Shown: positions 1 to 6,158 of the stretch, piece by piece
How positions within the stretch are numbered: the stretch's first letter is position 1
Layout: every line of letters starts with the position of its first letter
NCBI GenBank assembly: GCA_021813195.1
Contig: JAKALI010000265.1
Span: 1-6,158 of the forward strand
Origin: Pseudomonadota bacterium
GTDB lineage: Bacteria > Pseudomonadota > Alphaproteobacteria > Rhizobiales > Hyphomicrobiaceae
Reading direction: 5' to 3'
Length of the DNA stretch: 6,158 nt
Notes under the pieces: generated by a model
Database searches by the model: none
The model's input: the letters and a program-made list of their open reading frames with translations, nothing else
What the model was told of the DNA's origin: nothing
Made by a program: the position numbers and the translations under genes

Positions 1-692
1 ATGCCGCGGCGGCGCGCGCGGTTGCCTTGGCGCGCGAGGGCCGCGTCGAGGCGTTGATGAAGGGCGCGCTCCACACGGATGAATTGATGGGGGAAGTGCT
101 GAAATCCGACACCGGCCTTCGCACAGAACGGCGCATGAGCCACGTTTTCGGTTTGGACGTGCCGCACTATCCCAAGCCACTGTTCATCACGGATGCCGCC
201 ATCAACATCTATCCCGATCTGGATACCAAGCGCGACATTGTCCAGAATGCGATTGATCTGGTGCATGCGCTGGGCATTCGTCGGCCGAAGGTGGCGATCC
301 TGTCTGCCGTGGAGACGGTGCAGCCGAAGATCAAATCGACCATCGAAGCCGCCGCACTCTGCAAAATGGCCGAGCGCGGTCAGATCACGGGGGGTGTGAT
401 CGATGGTCCGCTGGCTTTCGATAGTGTGGTTTCGCGCGAAGCGGCCTCAACGAAGGCTATTCAATCGGCCGTCGCGGGCGACGCGGACATCCTGGTCGCT
501 CCGGATCTGGAGGCCGGCAACATGATCGCCAAACAGCTCATCTATTTGGCCGGCGCCGATGCGGCCGGCATAGTGATGGGAGCGCGTGTGCCTATCATCT
601 TGACGAGCAGAGCCGATGGCGCCCTCGCCAGACAGGCCTCCTGTGCTCTCGCTCAACTCGTCGTGCATCATGCGGGACACGCAAACCTATGA
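1..692 (+). CDS. pta: Phosphate acetyl/butyryltransferase, C-terminal part (5' end cut by window)
   Basis: The frame is open from base 3 to the TGA at 690-692, so 229 residues of the C-terminal part are visible and the true start lies outside the window; the TTG at 27 is only an internal codon. The enzyme would exchange the acyl group between acetyl-CoA and phosphate, giving the acetyl phosphate used by the kinase encoded next. Visible PTA_PTB family features, in order, are an EALMKGALHTDEL stretch, the ITDAAINIYP segment, SAVETVQPK, DGPLAFDSVVS, GDADILVAPDLEAGNM and the closing LAGADAAGIVMGARVPIILT block. In many alphaproteobacteria this domain is fused behind a MaoC-like hydratase domain (bifunctional enoyl-CoA hydratase/phosphate acetyltransferase); the visible part fits that type, but the N-terminal half is off the window, so the fusion is inference. 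The stop overlaps the ackA start (ATGA). Butyryl rather than acetyl specificity cannot be excluded from this fragment. Confidence 0.9.
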   Translation, partial: AAAARAVALAREGRVEALMKGALHTDELMGEVLKSDTGLRTERRMSHVFGLDVPHYPKPLFITDAAINIYPDLDTKRDIVQNAIDLVHALGIRRPKVAILSAVETVQPKIKSTIEAAALCKMAERGQITGGVIDGPLAFDSVVSREAASTKAIQSAVAGDADILVAPDLEAGNMIAKQLIYLAGADAAGIVMGARVPIILTSRADGALARQASCALAQLVVHHAGHANL

Positions 693-1867
693 GGTCCGCG
701 ATCCTCGTTCTCAATCTGGGATCCTCCAGTCTCAAATTCGCGCTTTATTCGGCCGAGGGACTGGATGTGCTTTGCCGTGGCGTGATCAGCGCGATCGGCG
801 CATCGCCGGGCTTCAGCGTGACGGGAGCGGCATCGCAACATCTGGTAGACCTCGAAATTCCGCATGATTTGGATGGACATGAGGCGCTGACGCATTGGCT
901 CCTGGATGGCCTGCGAACTCGGATGCGAGAAGTGGTCATCGTGGCCGCCGGTCATCGTGTCGTCCATGGGGGGACCCACTTCACGACACCAGTCCAAGTC
1001 GATGATTTCGTAGTTGCGCGATTGAACGAGTTCGTCGCGCTTGCGCCGGATCACCAGCCGCACAATCTCGCGGGGATCCGCGCCGTGTCCCAGCACTGGC
1101 CCGACCTCATCCAGGTTGCTTGCTTCGATACCGAGTTCCACCGCACACAGCCACGTCTCGCGCAATTGTTCGCTCTGCCGTTCGAACTGACAGACGAGGG
1201 CATTCTGCGTTACGGTTTTCATGGTCTGTCGTATGCGTACATCGCCAGTGTGCTTCCAGAACATGCGCGGGAGCGGGCCGATGCCCGCGTGGTCGTTGCG
1301 CATTTGGGCAGCGGGGCCAGTATGTGTGCCATGCGCGAACGGCGCAGCGTAGCGACAACGATGGGTTTCACGGCGCTTGATGGTTTGATGATGGGCACGC
1401 GCTCGGGAGCAATCGATCCAGGCGTTGTGCTGTATTTCATGCGCCATAAGGGTATGTCGACGGACGAAGTCGCGCATCTGTTAGGGTCGCGCTCGGGGTT
1501 GCTCGGCGTTTCGGGATTGAGTGCGGATACCCGGGTGTTGGAAGCGAGCAGCGATCCGCGCGCGAGGGAGGCGCTCAATCTTTTTGCCTACCGCTGTGCG
1601 CGCGAGTTGGGATCACTGATGGCGGCGCTGGGCGGGCTCGACGTGTTGGTGTTTACAGGCGGAATCGGAGAGCACGCGGCAAACGTGCGTCAGCGGATTT
1701 GCGAATTGAGCGCGTGGACGGGTCTTGTGCTGGATCGGGACGCCAACGCGCGCGGAGCAGGCTGCATCAGCGCACCCACCTCTGCGGTCGATGTCTTGGT
1801 TATTCCGACGAATGAGGAACTCGTCGTGGCGCGCGCCACCCGCGACCTCGCGCTTGCTGAGACATGA
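689..1867 (+). CDS. ackA: Acetate kinase (acetate/propionate kinase family)
   Basis: This 392-residue cytosolic enzyme interconverts acetyl phosphate + ADP and acetate + ATP; it completes the Pta-AckA pathway with the gene just upstream. The length is normal for the family. The ASKHA-fold signatures are present: N-terminal LVLNLGSSSLKF (Asn9, Lys16), GHRVVHGG (Arg90), CFDTEFH with the catalytic-type Asp147, RYGFHGLSY (His178), HLGSGAS (His205), GLMMGTRSGAIDPG (Arg238), the nucleotide-binding FTGGIGEHAANVR near 322-334, and the C-terminal TNEELVVAR (Glu376/377). The ATG at 689 shares bases with the upstream stop (ATGA), and a weak GCGGGA ribosome-binding sequence lies at 672-677, so translational coupling is likely. 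Two small departures from the usual motif text are Glu149 after the catalytic DT (commonly DTAFH) and Ser208 in HLGSG (commonly HLGNG). Nothing suggests inactivation. Propionate may also be a substrate. Confidence 0.96.
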   Translation: MRSAILVLNLGSSSLKFALYSAEGLDVLCRGVISAIGASPGFSVTGAASQHLVDLEIPHDLDGHEALTHWLLDGLRTRMREVVIVAAGHRVVHGGTHFTTPVQVDDFVVARLNEFVALAPDHQPHNLAGIRAVSQHWPDLIQVACFDTEFHRTQPRLAQLFALPFELTDEGILRYGFHGLSYAYIASVLPEHARERADARVVVAHLGSGASMCAMRERRSVATTMGFTALDGLMMGTRSGAIDPGVVLYFMRHKGMSTDEVAHLLGSRSGLLGVSGLSADTRVLEASSDPRAREALNLFAYRCARELGSLMAALGGLDVLVFTGGIGEHAANVRQRICELSAWTGLVLDRDANARGAGCISAPTSAVDVLVIPTNEELVVARATRDLALAET

Positions 1868-1901
1868 AAAATGTGGATGCAAGTCGAAACCGTGTATCCG
1901 G

Positions 1902-1924
1902 TCGCGCTTAATCCTTGAGTGCGA
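1902..1924 (+). terminator. Hairpin between ackA and parC, possible terminator or leader structure
   Basis: Bases 1902-1911 pair with 1915-1924 around a TCC triloop, giving ten consecutive pairs of which two are G-T wobbles on the + strand. It starts 34 bases after the ackA stop and ends 26 bases before the parC ATG. There is no T-tract on the 3' side, so it is not a canonical intrinsic terminator. It could mark a processed or Rho-assisted 3' end of pta-ackA, or sit in the parC leader. The pairing is read directly; the function is inference. Confidence 0.35.
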
Positions 1925-1950
1925 ACCCTGTTCCTCGCTAATCGAGCCCC

Positions 1951-4203
1951 ATGAGCAAGCAAACGATTCCCCCCGCGGGCCCTGGCCCCATCGAACCCGT
2001 CGATCTCCAGAGCGCACTCGAGGAGCGTTACCTGACGTACGCGCTCTCCACGATCATGGGACGCGCGCTGCCGGATGTCCGTGACGGCTTGAAGCCTGTC
2101 CACCGCCGCATCCTGCATGCCATGCGGGAACTGGGTCTCGACCCGGAGGGCGGCTACAAGAAGTGCGCCCGCGTCGTCGGTGATGTCATTGGTAAGTTCC
2201 ATCCCCACGGCGACCAGGCCGTCTATGATGCCATGGTGCGTCTGGCGCAGGATTTTGCGCAGCGCTATCCGCTCGTCGATGGCCAGGGCAATTTCGGTAA
2301 TATCGATGGCGACGGGGCGGCAGCCTACCGCTACACTGAGTCCCGGCTCACGCAAGTGGCCATGGACCTGCTGGAGGGGCTCGACGAGAACGCCGTCGAT
2401 TTTCGCCCGACGTTCAACGCCGAGGACGAGGAACCGGTGGTTCTTCCGGCCGCGTTTCCCAATCTGCTCGCCAATGGCTCGTCTGGTATTGCTGTTGGTA
2501 TGGCGACCAACATTCCGCCGCACAATGTCGATGAATTGTGTGCAGCGCTGCTCCATCTCATCAAGCATCCCAATTCCAGCGTCGAGAAGCTTGTCGAGTT
2601 CGTGCCGGGGCCGGATTTCCCGACGGGCGGTGTTATCGTGGAGCCGCGCGAGAGTATCTTGGAGGCGTATCGGACCGGTCGCGGCGGGATGCGGTTACGT
2701 GCGAAGTGGGAAAAGGAGGAGACCGGTCGCGGCGGCTATCAGATCGTCGTGACCGAAATTCCCTATCAGGTCCAGAAGGCGAAGTTGGTCGAAAAAATCG
2801 CCGACCTGATGACGGAAAAGAAGTTGCCGCTGCTCGGGGATGTGCGGGACGAAAGCGCTGAGGAAGTCCGTCTCGTCCTCGAGCCCAAGAGCCGCACGGT
2901 CGATCCCGTGGTGTTGATGGAAAGCCTGTTCCGCTTGACGGAGCTCGAGATCCGCTTCGGTCTCAACATGAACGTGCTTTCCGCGGGACAGATTCCGAAT
3001 GTGCTCGGAATAAAGGACGTTCTCAAGCAGTGGCTCGAGCATCGGGTCGACGTGCTCGTGCGCCGCTCGGAGCACCGCCTGCAAAAAATCGAACATCGTC
3101 TGGAGGTGCTCGACGGCTATTTGATCGCGTACCTCAACATCGACGAAGTCATCCGTATCGTTCGCTTCGAAGACGACCCCAAGGCGAAGCTGATCGCAAA
3201 ATTCAAGATCACCGAGGTGCAGGCGGATGCCATCCTCAATCTGCGCTTGAAGAGCCTGTCGCGCCTGGAAGAGATCGAAATAAAAACGGAGCACGATAAG
3301 CTCTCAAGTGAGCGCCGCGATTTGAAGGCGCTGCTGAAGTCGGAAGATTTGCAGTGGGAGCGTATCTCCGAGGAAGTCAAAGCGACGCGCGAGCGCTACT
3401 CTAAGAAGACGCCACTTGGGCGGCGGCGCACATCATTTGCGCAGGCCCCCGAAATTGCGATCGATCTCGAGGAGGCCCTGACCGAAAAGGAACCGGTCAC
3501 CGTCATCTTGTCGCAAAAGGGCTGGATCCGGGCGATGAAGGGTCATCAGGCGGATCTGTCCAAGCTCGATTTCAAGCAGGGCGATGCCTTGAAGCGCGCC
3601 GTGCCAGCCTATACGACGGACAAGCTCATCCTGTTCGCCACGAATGGCAAGTTCTTCACGTTGGACGTGAGCGCGTTGCCGGGCGGGCGCGGTCATGGCG
3701 AGCCGGTTCGGCTCATGGTCGATCTGGAAGAAAACCATGACTTTGTGGAAGCCTTCGTCCACGATCCCAACCGCAAACTCCTGGTCGCCTCCAGCGCGGG
3801 CTACGGATTTGTCGTACCTGAGGAGGAGGTCGTTGCATCCACCCGCAAGGGAAAGCAGGTCCTCAATCTGACCGAACCCGAGGAAGCGGCGGTTGTGGTA
3901 CCGGTCGAGGGCGACCACGTGGCCGTCATCGGCGAAAACCGCAAGTTGCTCGTGTTCCCGCTGGAGGAGGTCAACGAGATGACGCGCGGCAAAGGGACCA
4001 TCTTGCAAAAGTACAAGGATGGCGGGCTTTCGGACGTGCGTGTCTTCGCAAAAAGGGATGGTCTCACGTGGCTCGACAGTGCAGGGCGCACATTTACATT
4101 GCCATGGAGTGATCTGAAGGACTGGGCAGGCGCGCGGGCCCAGGCGGGGCACATGGCGCCGCGCGGCTTCCCGCGCTCCAATAAATTCGGTCCAGCATTC
4201 TAA
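1951..4203 (+). CDS. parC: DNA topoisomerase IV subunit A
   Basis: ParC is the breakage-reunion subunit of topoisomerase IV and acts with ParE to decatenate daughter chromosomes and relax supercoils using ATP. The 750-residue length fits alphaproteobacterial ParC and is shorter than GyrA, which usually exceeds 800. The winged-helix and tower part spans about residues 20-485. It holds [12 protein letters not shown] (44-55), the [15 protein letters not shown] segment (81-95) and [10 protein letters not shown], with Arg127 and the DNA-linking Tyr128. A coiled-coil region spans about 360-480, then a basic linker KKTPLGRRR. The C-terminal beta-pinwheel (about 510-735) carries degenerate GyrA-box-like turns at [10 protein letters not shown] (578-587) and [15 protein letters not shown] (678-692). 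The canonical QRRGGKG GyrA box is absent, which supports ParC over GyrA. The residue equivalent to the quinolone serine (E. coli ParC Ser80) is Gln89, and Asp93 fills the acidic position. No Shine-Dalgarno sequence precedes the ATG; the start is chosen because conserved sequence begins soon after it and the ATG is the natural 5' end of the frame. Confidence 0.96.
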   Translation: MSKQTIPPAGPGPIEPVDLQSALEERYLTYALSTIMGRALPDVRDGLKPVHRRILHAMRELGLDPEGGYKKCARVVGDVIGKFHPHGDQAVYDAMVRLAQDFAQRYPLVDGQGNFGNIDGDGAAAYRYTESRLTQVAMDLLEGLDENAVDFRPTFNAEDEEPVVLPAAFPNLLANGSSGIAVGMATNIPPHNVDELCAALLHLIKHPNSSVEKLVEFVPGPDFPTGGVIVEPRESILEAYRTGRGGMRLRAKWEKEETGRGGYQIVVTEIPYQVQKAKLVEKIADLMTEKKLPLLGDVRDESAEEVRLVLEPKSRTVDPVVLMESLFRLTELEIRFGLNMNVLSAGQIPNVLGIKDVLKQWLEHRVDVLVRRSEHRLQKIEHRLEVLDGYLIAYLNIDEVIRIVRFEDDPKAKLIAKFKITEVQADAILNLRLKSLSRLEEIEIKTEHDKLSSERRDLKALLKSEDLQWERISEEVKATRERYSKKTPLGRRRTSFAQAPEIAIDLEEALTEKEPVTVILSQKGWIRAMKGHQADLSKLDFKQGDALKRAVPAYTTDKLILFATNGKFFTLDVSALPGGRGHGEPVRLMVDLEENHDFVEAFVHDPNRKLLVASSAGYGFVVPEEEVVASTRKGKQVLNLTEPEEAAVVVPVEGDHVAVIGENRKLLVFPLEEVNEMTRGKGTILQKYKDGGLSDVRVFAKRDGLTWLDSAGRTFTLPWSDLKDWAGARAQAGHMAPRGFPRSNKFGPAF

Positions 4204-4205
4204 AC

Positions 4206-4242
4206 CCTTTCCGTCCGGCCATGATTTGGCTAGGCAGGAAGG
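4206..4242 (+). terminator. Imperfect long hairpin just after the parC stop
   Basis: Beginning two bases after the parC TAA, bases 4206-4221 pair with 4227-4242 around a TGATT loop. Of 16 opposed positions, 11 are Watson-Crick pairs, three are G-T wobbles and two are mismatches (4212/4236 and 4216/4232). The position directly after the stop suggests a 3' end or stability element for the parC mRNA. No T-tract follows on the + strand, so intrinsic termination is not assured; Rho-dependent or leaky termination would allow read-through to the next gene. Confidence 0.4.
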
Positions 4243-4246
4243 CGTG

Positions 4247-4276
4247 CGCGGCAGCCCCACGATGAGCTCGGCCGCG
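4247..4276 (+). other. GC-rich stem upstream of the unknown exported-protein gene
   Basis: CGCGGC at 4247-4252 is the exact reverse complement of GCCGCG at 4271-4276, separated by an 18-base loop that contains the GAGCTC palindrome. It ends 20 bases before the ATG at 4297. It may be a leader structure near the ribosome-binding region of the next gene, or chance in GC-rich DNA. Six GC pairs are read directly; any role is inference. Confidence 0.2.
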
Positions 4277-4296
4277 ATGGATGAGCTGTGGTGACC

Positions 4297-4923
4297 ATGG
4301 TGTCTTGGGTCGCAACGAAAGGTTTTTGTAGGTTTGCGCGCGTAGCGCGTGCAGGTGCGTTGGCGGCCGGAATGCTGGCGTCGGCTTTGGCCTGGGCGGA
4401 CAGCGGCACAATGGATCCGGCTGCACGCGACAGGCCAATTGCTCAGCCTCAGTCCGCTGCGACTGTGGGTCGAGACGCACCCGTAAACCCGCCCGCTGGA
4501 GTGGTTTCTCCCAGCGAGGCGCCGGCGGCGACGGAAGGTGCGCCTGAGCGTTCCTGCACGCGCGAAGACTTTGAAACCGTTGTCGATCAGGCGGCGGCCG
4601 CACTGCGGGATCTCAACGCGAGAAACAAACCGGCGTTGCAGGAGCGGCTGCGGCAACTGAAAGACAAGCGGGGCTGGACGGAAGACCAATTCTTGAGCGA
4701 GGCGGCACCTTACGTCAAAGATGAGTTCATCGACACCTTGGACCAGCGCACGCAGGACCTGCTTGCCCGAATTGGAGCCATGGGGGATGAAGGTTCGGCA
4801 GCCACCACGCCCGACTGCAACTTGTTCGCGACGCTACGGGCTCATATGAATGTGCTCGTCGACACACAGAACGAGAAGTGGACCTACATGTTCCGCAAGA
4901 TTGATGCCGAACTCGCCCGCTGA
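4297..4923 (+). CDS. Small exported protein of unknown function (Sec signal peptide)
   Basis: I do not recognise this family. From the ATG at 4297 the protein has 208 residues; in-frame GTG codons at 4288 and 4291 would add two or three residues, and a GGATGA-like sequence at 4279-4284 suits GTG 4291 better than the ATG, so the start is uncertain. Residues 1-34 look like a Sec signal peptide: basic residues (K8, R12, R15, R18), a hydrophobic AGALAAGMLASALAWA run, and a likely AWA|DS cleavage after residue 34. There is no lipobox cysteine. Residues about 35-84 form a Pro/Ala-rich, low-complexity linker. Residues about 87-208 are a charged, helix-prone domain with two cysteines, Cys87 (SCTRED) and Cys174 (DCNLF), which could form a disulfide in the periplasm. 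Signal peptide, linker and acceptable codon use support a real gene. It is co-oriented with parC after an intervening 84-93 bases and converges on recO 18 bases away. Confidence 0.75.
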   Translation: MVSWVATKGFCRFARVARAGALAAGMLASALAWADSGTMDPAARDRPIAQPQSAATVGRDAPVNPPAGVVSPSEAPAATEGAPERSCTREDFETVVDQAAAALRDLNARNKPALQERLRQLKDKRGWTEDQFLSEAAPYVKDEFIDTLDQRTQDLLARIGAMGDEGSAATTPDCNLFATLRAHMNVLVDTQNEKWTYMFRKIDAELAR

Positions 4924-4941
4924 TTGAAGCTTTGGGCGCCT

Positions 4942-5691
4942 TCAGCGTGCCGACGGCGTGGTTGGGTCTGCCGTCCGTGGGAGCGCGGCAAGAATCCGGT
5001 TGCGAGTCTCCGGCAGTGCGCCACCGTGCGGCGTAAGCAGGCGGCTTTGCAAGAAATGACCGGTCAACTTGAGACCGCTTTCGATGTCCTGCCGTGTAAC
5101 GGCGGTGGTGCGCGTGCGCGTCAGAAATTGAGGGAGTGGCAAGAGCCGGTCACGATAGGGTTCTCCAGCCGAGGCCGAAACTGCACGGCCTGTGCGCGGA
5201 GACACGTAAATCAATTGGTCGTTGCTGCCGGTCACGGCGCATTGGCTCAAGTCAATGCCGAAACCCAATTCCTGAAGGAGTGCTAGTTCCCACCGCACGT
5301 AAAGCGCCGGCCACACGCTCGGATCGTCAAGGAAGCTCATGACGAAGAGTGTGACTTCGTAGAGTGCTGGATGCGGGTCGCGCTCAGGCAGCAGGCGGGT
5401 CAACGCGCACAGTGAGGTGAGGGCCGCGAGCGCAGGCGGATCGTCCATCGCGGCAGCGGCGGTCCCTCGCTTCAGTTCCAGCGTCATGTGCCCCAGATGA
5501 TCGGCTAACCGGGCTTTCCAGACCGCCTGGACTTGGTTGCCGATCTGGAGAATGGGACGGTTCTTGCGCGAGCGTCCGCCGTGCACGAGCCCGCTGTGGC
5601 GGCCGTGTGAGCGGGTCAACAAATCAACGACCGACGCGGTCTCTCCGTGCGGTCGGACCGAAAGTACGATCGCCTCGTCCATCCATTCCAT
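4942..5691 (-). CDS. recO: DNA repair protein RecO
   Basis: RecO works with RecR (and RecF) to load RecA onto SSB-coated single-stranded DNA during gap repair. From the ATG at 5691-5689 the protein has 249 residues, normal for the family. The N-terminal OB-fold (about 1-80) begins MEWMDEAIVLSVRPHGET and includes HGRHSGLVHGGRSRK (29-43) and GNQVQAVWKAR (51-61). The helical C-terminal part contains RWELALLQELGFGIDL (133-148), CAVTG, YVSPRTGRAVS and RLLPLPQFL. Only one cysteine (Cys151) remains where some RecO proteins bind zinc with four, so no zinc finger is expected, as I recall for alphaproteobacterial members. The frame is open upstream to a TTG at 5739, and ATG codons also lie at 5703 and 5682; the 5691 start is chosen because MEW is the usual opening in this class. 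No clear ribosome-binding site is visible, so coupling to era is plausible. era lies 60 bases upstream on the same strand. Confidence 0.93.
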   Translation of the reverse strand: MEWMDEAIVLSVRPHGETASVVDLLTRSHGRHSGLVHGGRSRKNRPILQIGNQVQAVWKARLADHLGHMTLELKRGTAAAAMDDPPALAALTSLCALTRLLPERDPHPALYEVTLFVMSFLDDPSVWPALYVRWELALLQELGFGIDLSQCAVTGSNDQLIYVSPRTGRAVSASAGEPYRDRLLPLPQFLTRTRTTAVTRQDIESGLKLTGHFLQSRLLTPHGGALPETRNRILAALPRTADPTTPSAR

Positions 5692-5720
5692 GCGCCGAGC
5701 CATAGCGGGCTTGACGGGAT

Positions 5721-5734
5721 TCGCGCAAGCGCGA
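5721..5734 (-). other. CUUG-tetraloop hairpin in the era-recO spacer
   Basis: Read on the - strand, the spacer contains TCGCG-CTTG-CGCGA: five perfect pairs closed by G-C over a CUUG loop, a tetraloop sequence known to be unusually stable with that closing pair. It lies 17 bases after the era stop and 29 bases before the chosen recO ATG. No T-tract follows, so it is more likely an intercistronic mRNA stability or processing element than a terminator. The pairing is seen directly; the role is inference. Confidence 0.35.
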
Positions 5735-5751
5735 GGCAAGTCACATGGGGA

Positions 5752-6158
5752 TCACTCGCCGTCGTTCGGAAACGGAAGGCCCATTTCCCGGTAGCGTTCG
5801 GGGTCGCTGCCCCAGTTCTCGCGGACTTTGACGAACAAGAACAGGTGGACAGGGCACTCCAGAATGCGTTCGAGTTCGCCGCGCGCGCGCATCGAGATCG
5901 TCTTGATCGTTTGGCCCCCCTTGCCCAGTACAATACTTCTCTGGCTCTCGCGCTCGACGAAGATCGTCTGTTCGATGCGCACCGATCCGTTCTTGAACGT
6001 CTTCCAACTCGTGGTCTCAACCGTTATGGCATACGGCAGTTCATCGTGTAGCAGGTCGTAGATTTGCTCGCGTGTAATTTCGGCTGCGAGCAGGCGCACA
6101 GGAGCGTCTGAGATGTCGTCCTCTGGATAGTGCCAGGGTCCTTCGGGCACCACGTTGG
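5752..6158 (-). CDS. era: GTPase Era, C-terminal part with KH domain (5' end cut by window)
   Basis: Era is a GTPase that binds the 3' end of 16S rRNA through its KH domain and helps 30S subunit maturation. The frame runs to the window edge; about 135 C-terminal residues are visible and the GTPase domain is outside. The visible part starts in the linker with VVPEGPWHYPEDDISD, typical of the Era segment before the KH domain. It continues with AAEITREQIYDLLHDELPY and an RNA-binding helix-turn-helix SIVLGKGGQTIKTI whose GKGG is the KH GxxG loop. It ends with the family tail VRENWGSDPERYREMGLPF. The stop is the TGA read from 5754 to 5752. The GTG at 6153 is an internal codon, not a start. It precedes recO on the same strand, the usual order in proteobacteria. 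Confidence 0.95.
   Translation of the reverse strand, partial: NVVPEGPWHYPEDDISDAPVRLLAAEITREQIYDLLHDELPYAITVETTSWKTFKNGSVRIEQTIFVERESQRSIVLGKGGQTIKTISMRARGELERILECPVHLFLFVKVRENWGSDPERYREMGLPFPNDGE

Noticed and set aside
1915..1942. Possible sigma70-like promoter for parC: TTGAGT, 16-base spacer, GCTAAT
   Set aside because: Each box matches the consensus at only 4 of 6 positions, the -35 overlaps the hairpin arm, and the implied start would fall almost on the ATG; too weak to call.
1690..2568. A 292-codon open frame on the - strand across the ackA end and parC start
   Set aside because: It is a codon-phase shadow of ackA and parC with no family resemblance.
4261..4287. Direct repeat GATGAGCT at 4261-4268 and 4280-4287
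   Set aside because: Eight bases repeated once is within chance for this composition, and no further copies were seen.
3433..4689. A 418-codon open frame on the - strand opposite the parC 3' part and the unknown gene
   Set aside because: It is antisense to a clearly conserved parC, has no recognisable domain, and its arginine/histidine-rich composition is typical of shadow frames in GC-rich DNA.
4924..4945. Short inverted repeat TTGAAG/CTTCAG between the unknown gene and recO, as a possible bidirectional terminator
   Set aside because: Only five Watson-Crick pairs plus a wobble over a 10-base loop, no T-tract on either side, and it overlaps the recO stop codon.
5692..5739. N-terminal extension of recO from the TTG at 5739
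   Set aside because: The extra 16 residues do not resemble RecO, which normally starts at MEW; the region also holds a hairpin that fits a spacer better.
1..6158. CRISPR arrays, tRNA or rRNA genes, transposases, att sites, phage or toxin-antitoxin genes
   Set aside because: None seen on either strand; the window is almost fully explained by conserved metabolic and housekeeping genes plus one unknown exported protein.

Overview
The window reads as an ordinary chromosomal segment of a GC-rich alphaproteobacterium. The evidence is the style of the ParC, RecO and Era proteins: a 750-residue ParC with a short C-terminal pinwheel, a RecO starting MEW and lacking a zinc-finger cysteine cluster, and an Era ending in a YREMGLPF-type tail. 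An alpha-type Pta fragment followed directly by an acetate kinase agrees with this. No tRNA, rRNA, CRISPR array, insertion sequence or other mobile signature was seen. I did not find an undescribed multi-gene system here.

Layout. Left part, + strand: the 3' end of a phosphate acetyltransferase gene (cut by the window edge) overlaps ackA by four bases, so the two form a translationally coupled acetyl-CoA/acetyl-phosphate/acetate module. After an 83-base gap holding a 10-bp hairpin comes parC, the A subunit of topoisomerase IV, complete and with catalytic residues intact. Directly after its stop lie an imperfect long hairpin and a second GC-rich stem. Next is a gene for a small exported protein of unknown function, also on the + strand.

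Right part, - strand: the 3' end of era (GTPase for 30S ribosome maturation, cut by the right edge) is followed by recO (recombinational repair). The pair is transcribed toward the + strand genes, and recO ends 18 bases from the end of the unknown gene. A short hairpin with a CUUG tetraloop lies in the era-recO spacer.

How the genes fit together: pta-ackA is overflow and acetate metabolism, parC is chromosome decatenation, and era-recO is the ribosome/repair cluster usually found near rnc in this class. The points most worth a second look are the unknown exported protein between parC and recO, the glutamine at the quinolone-resistance serine position of ParC, and three intergenic hairpins. 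All boundaries and functions were read by eye from the sequence; no database search was run.
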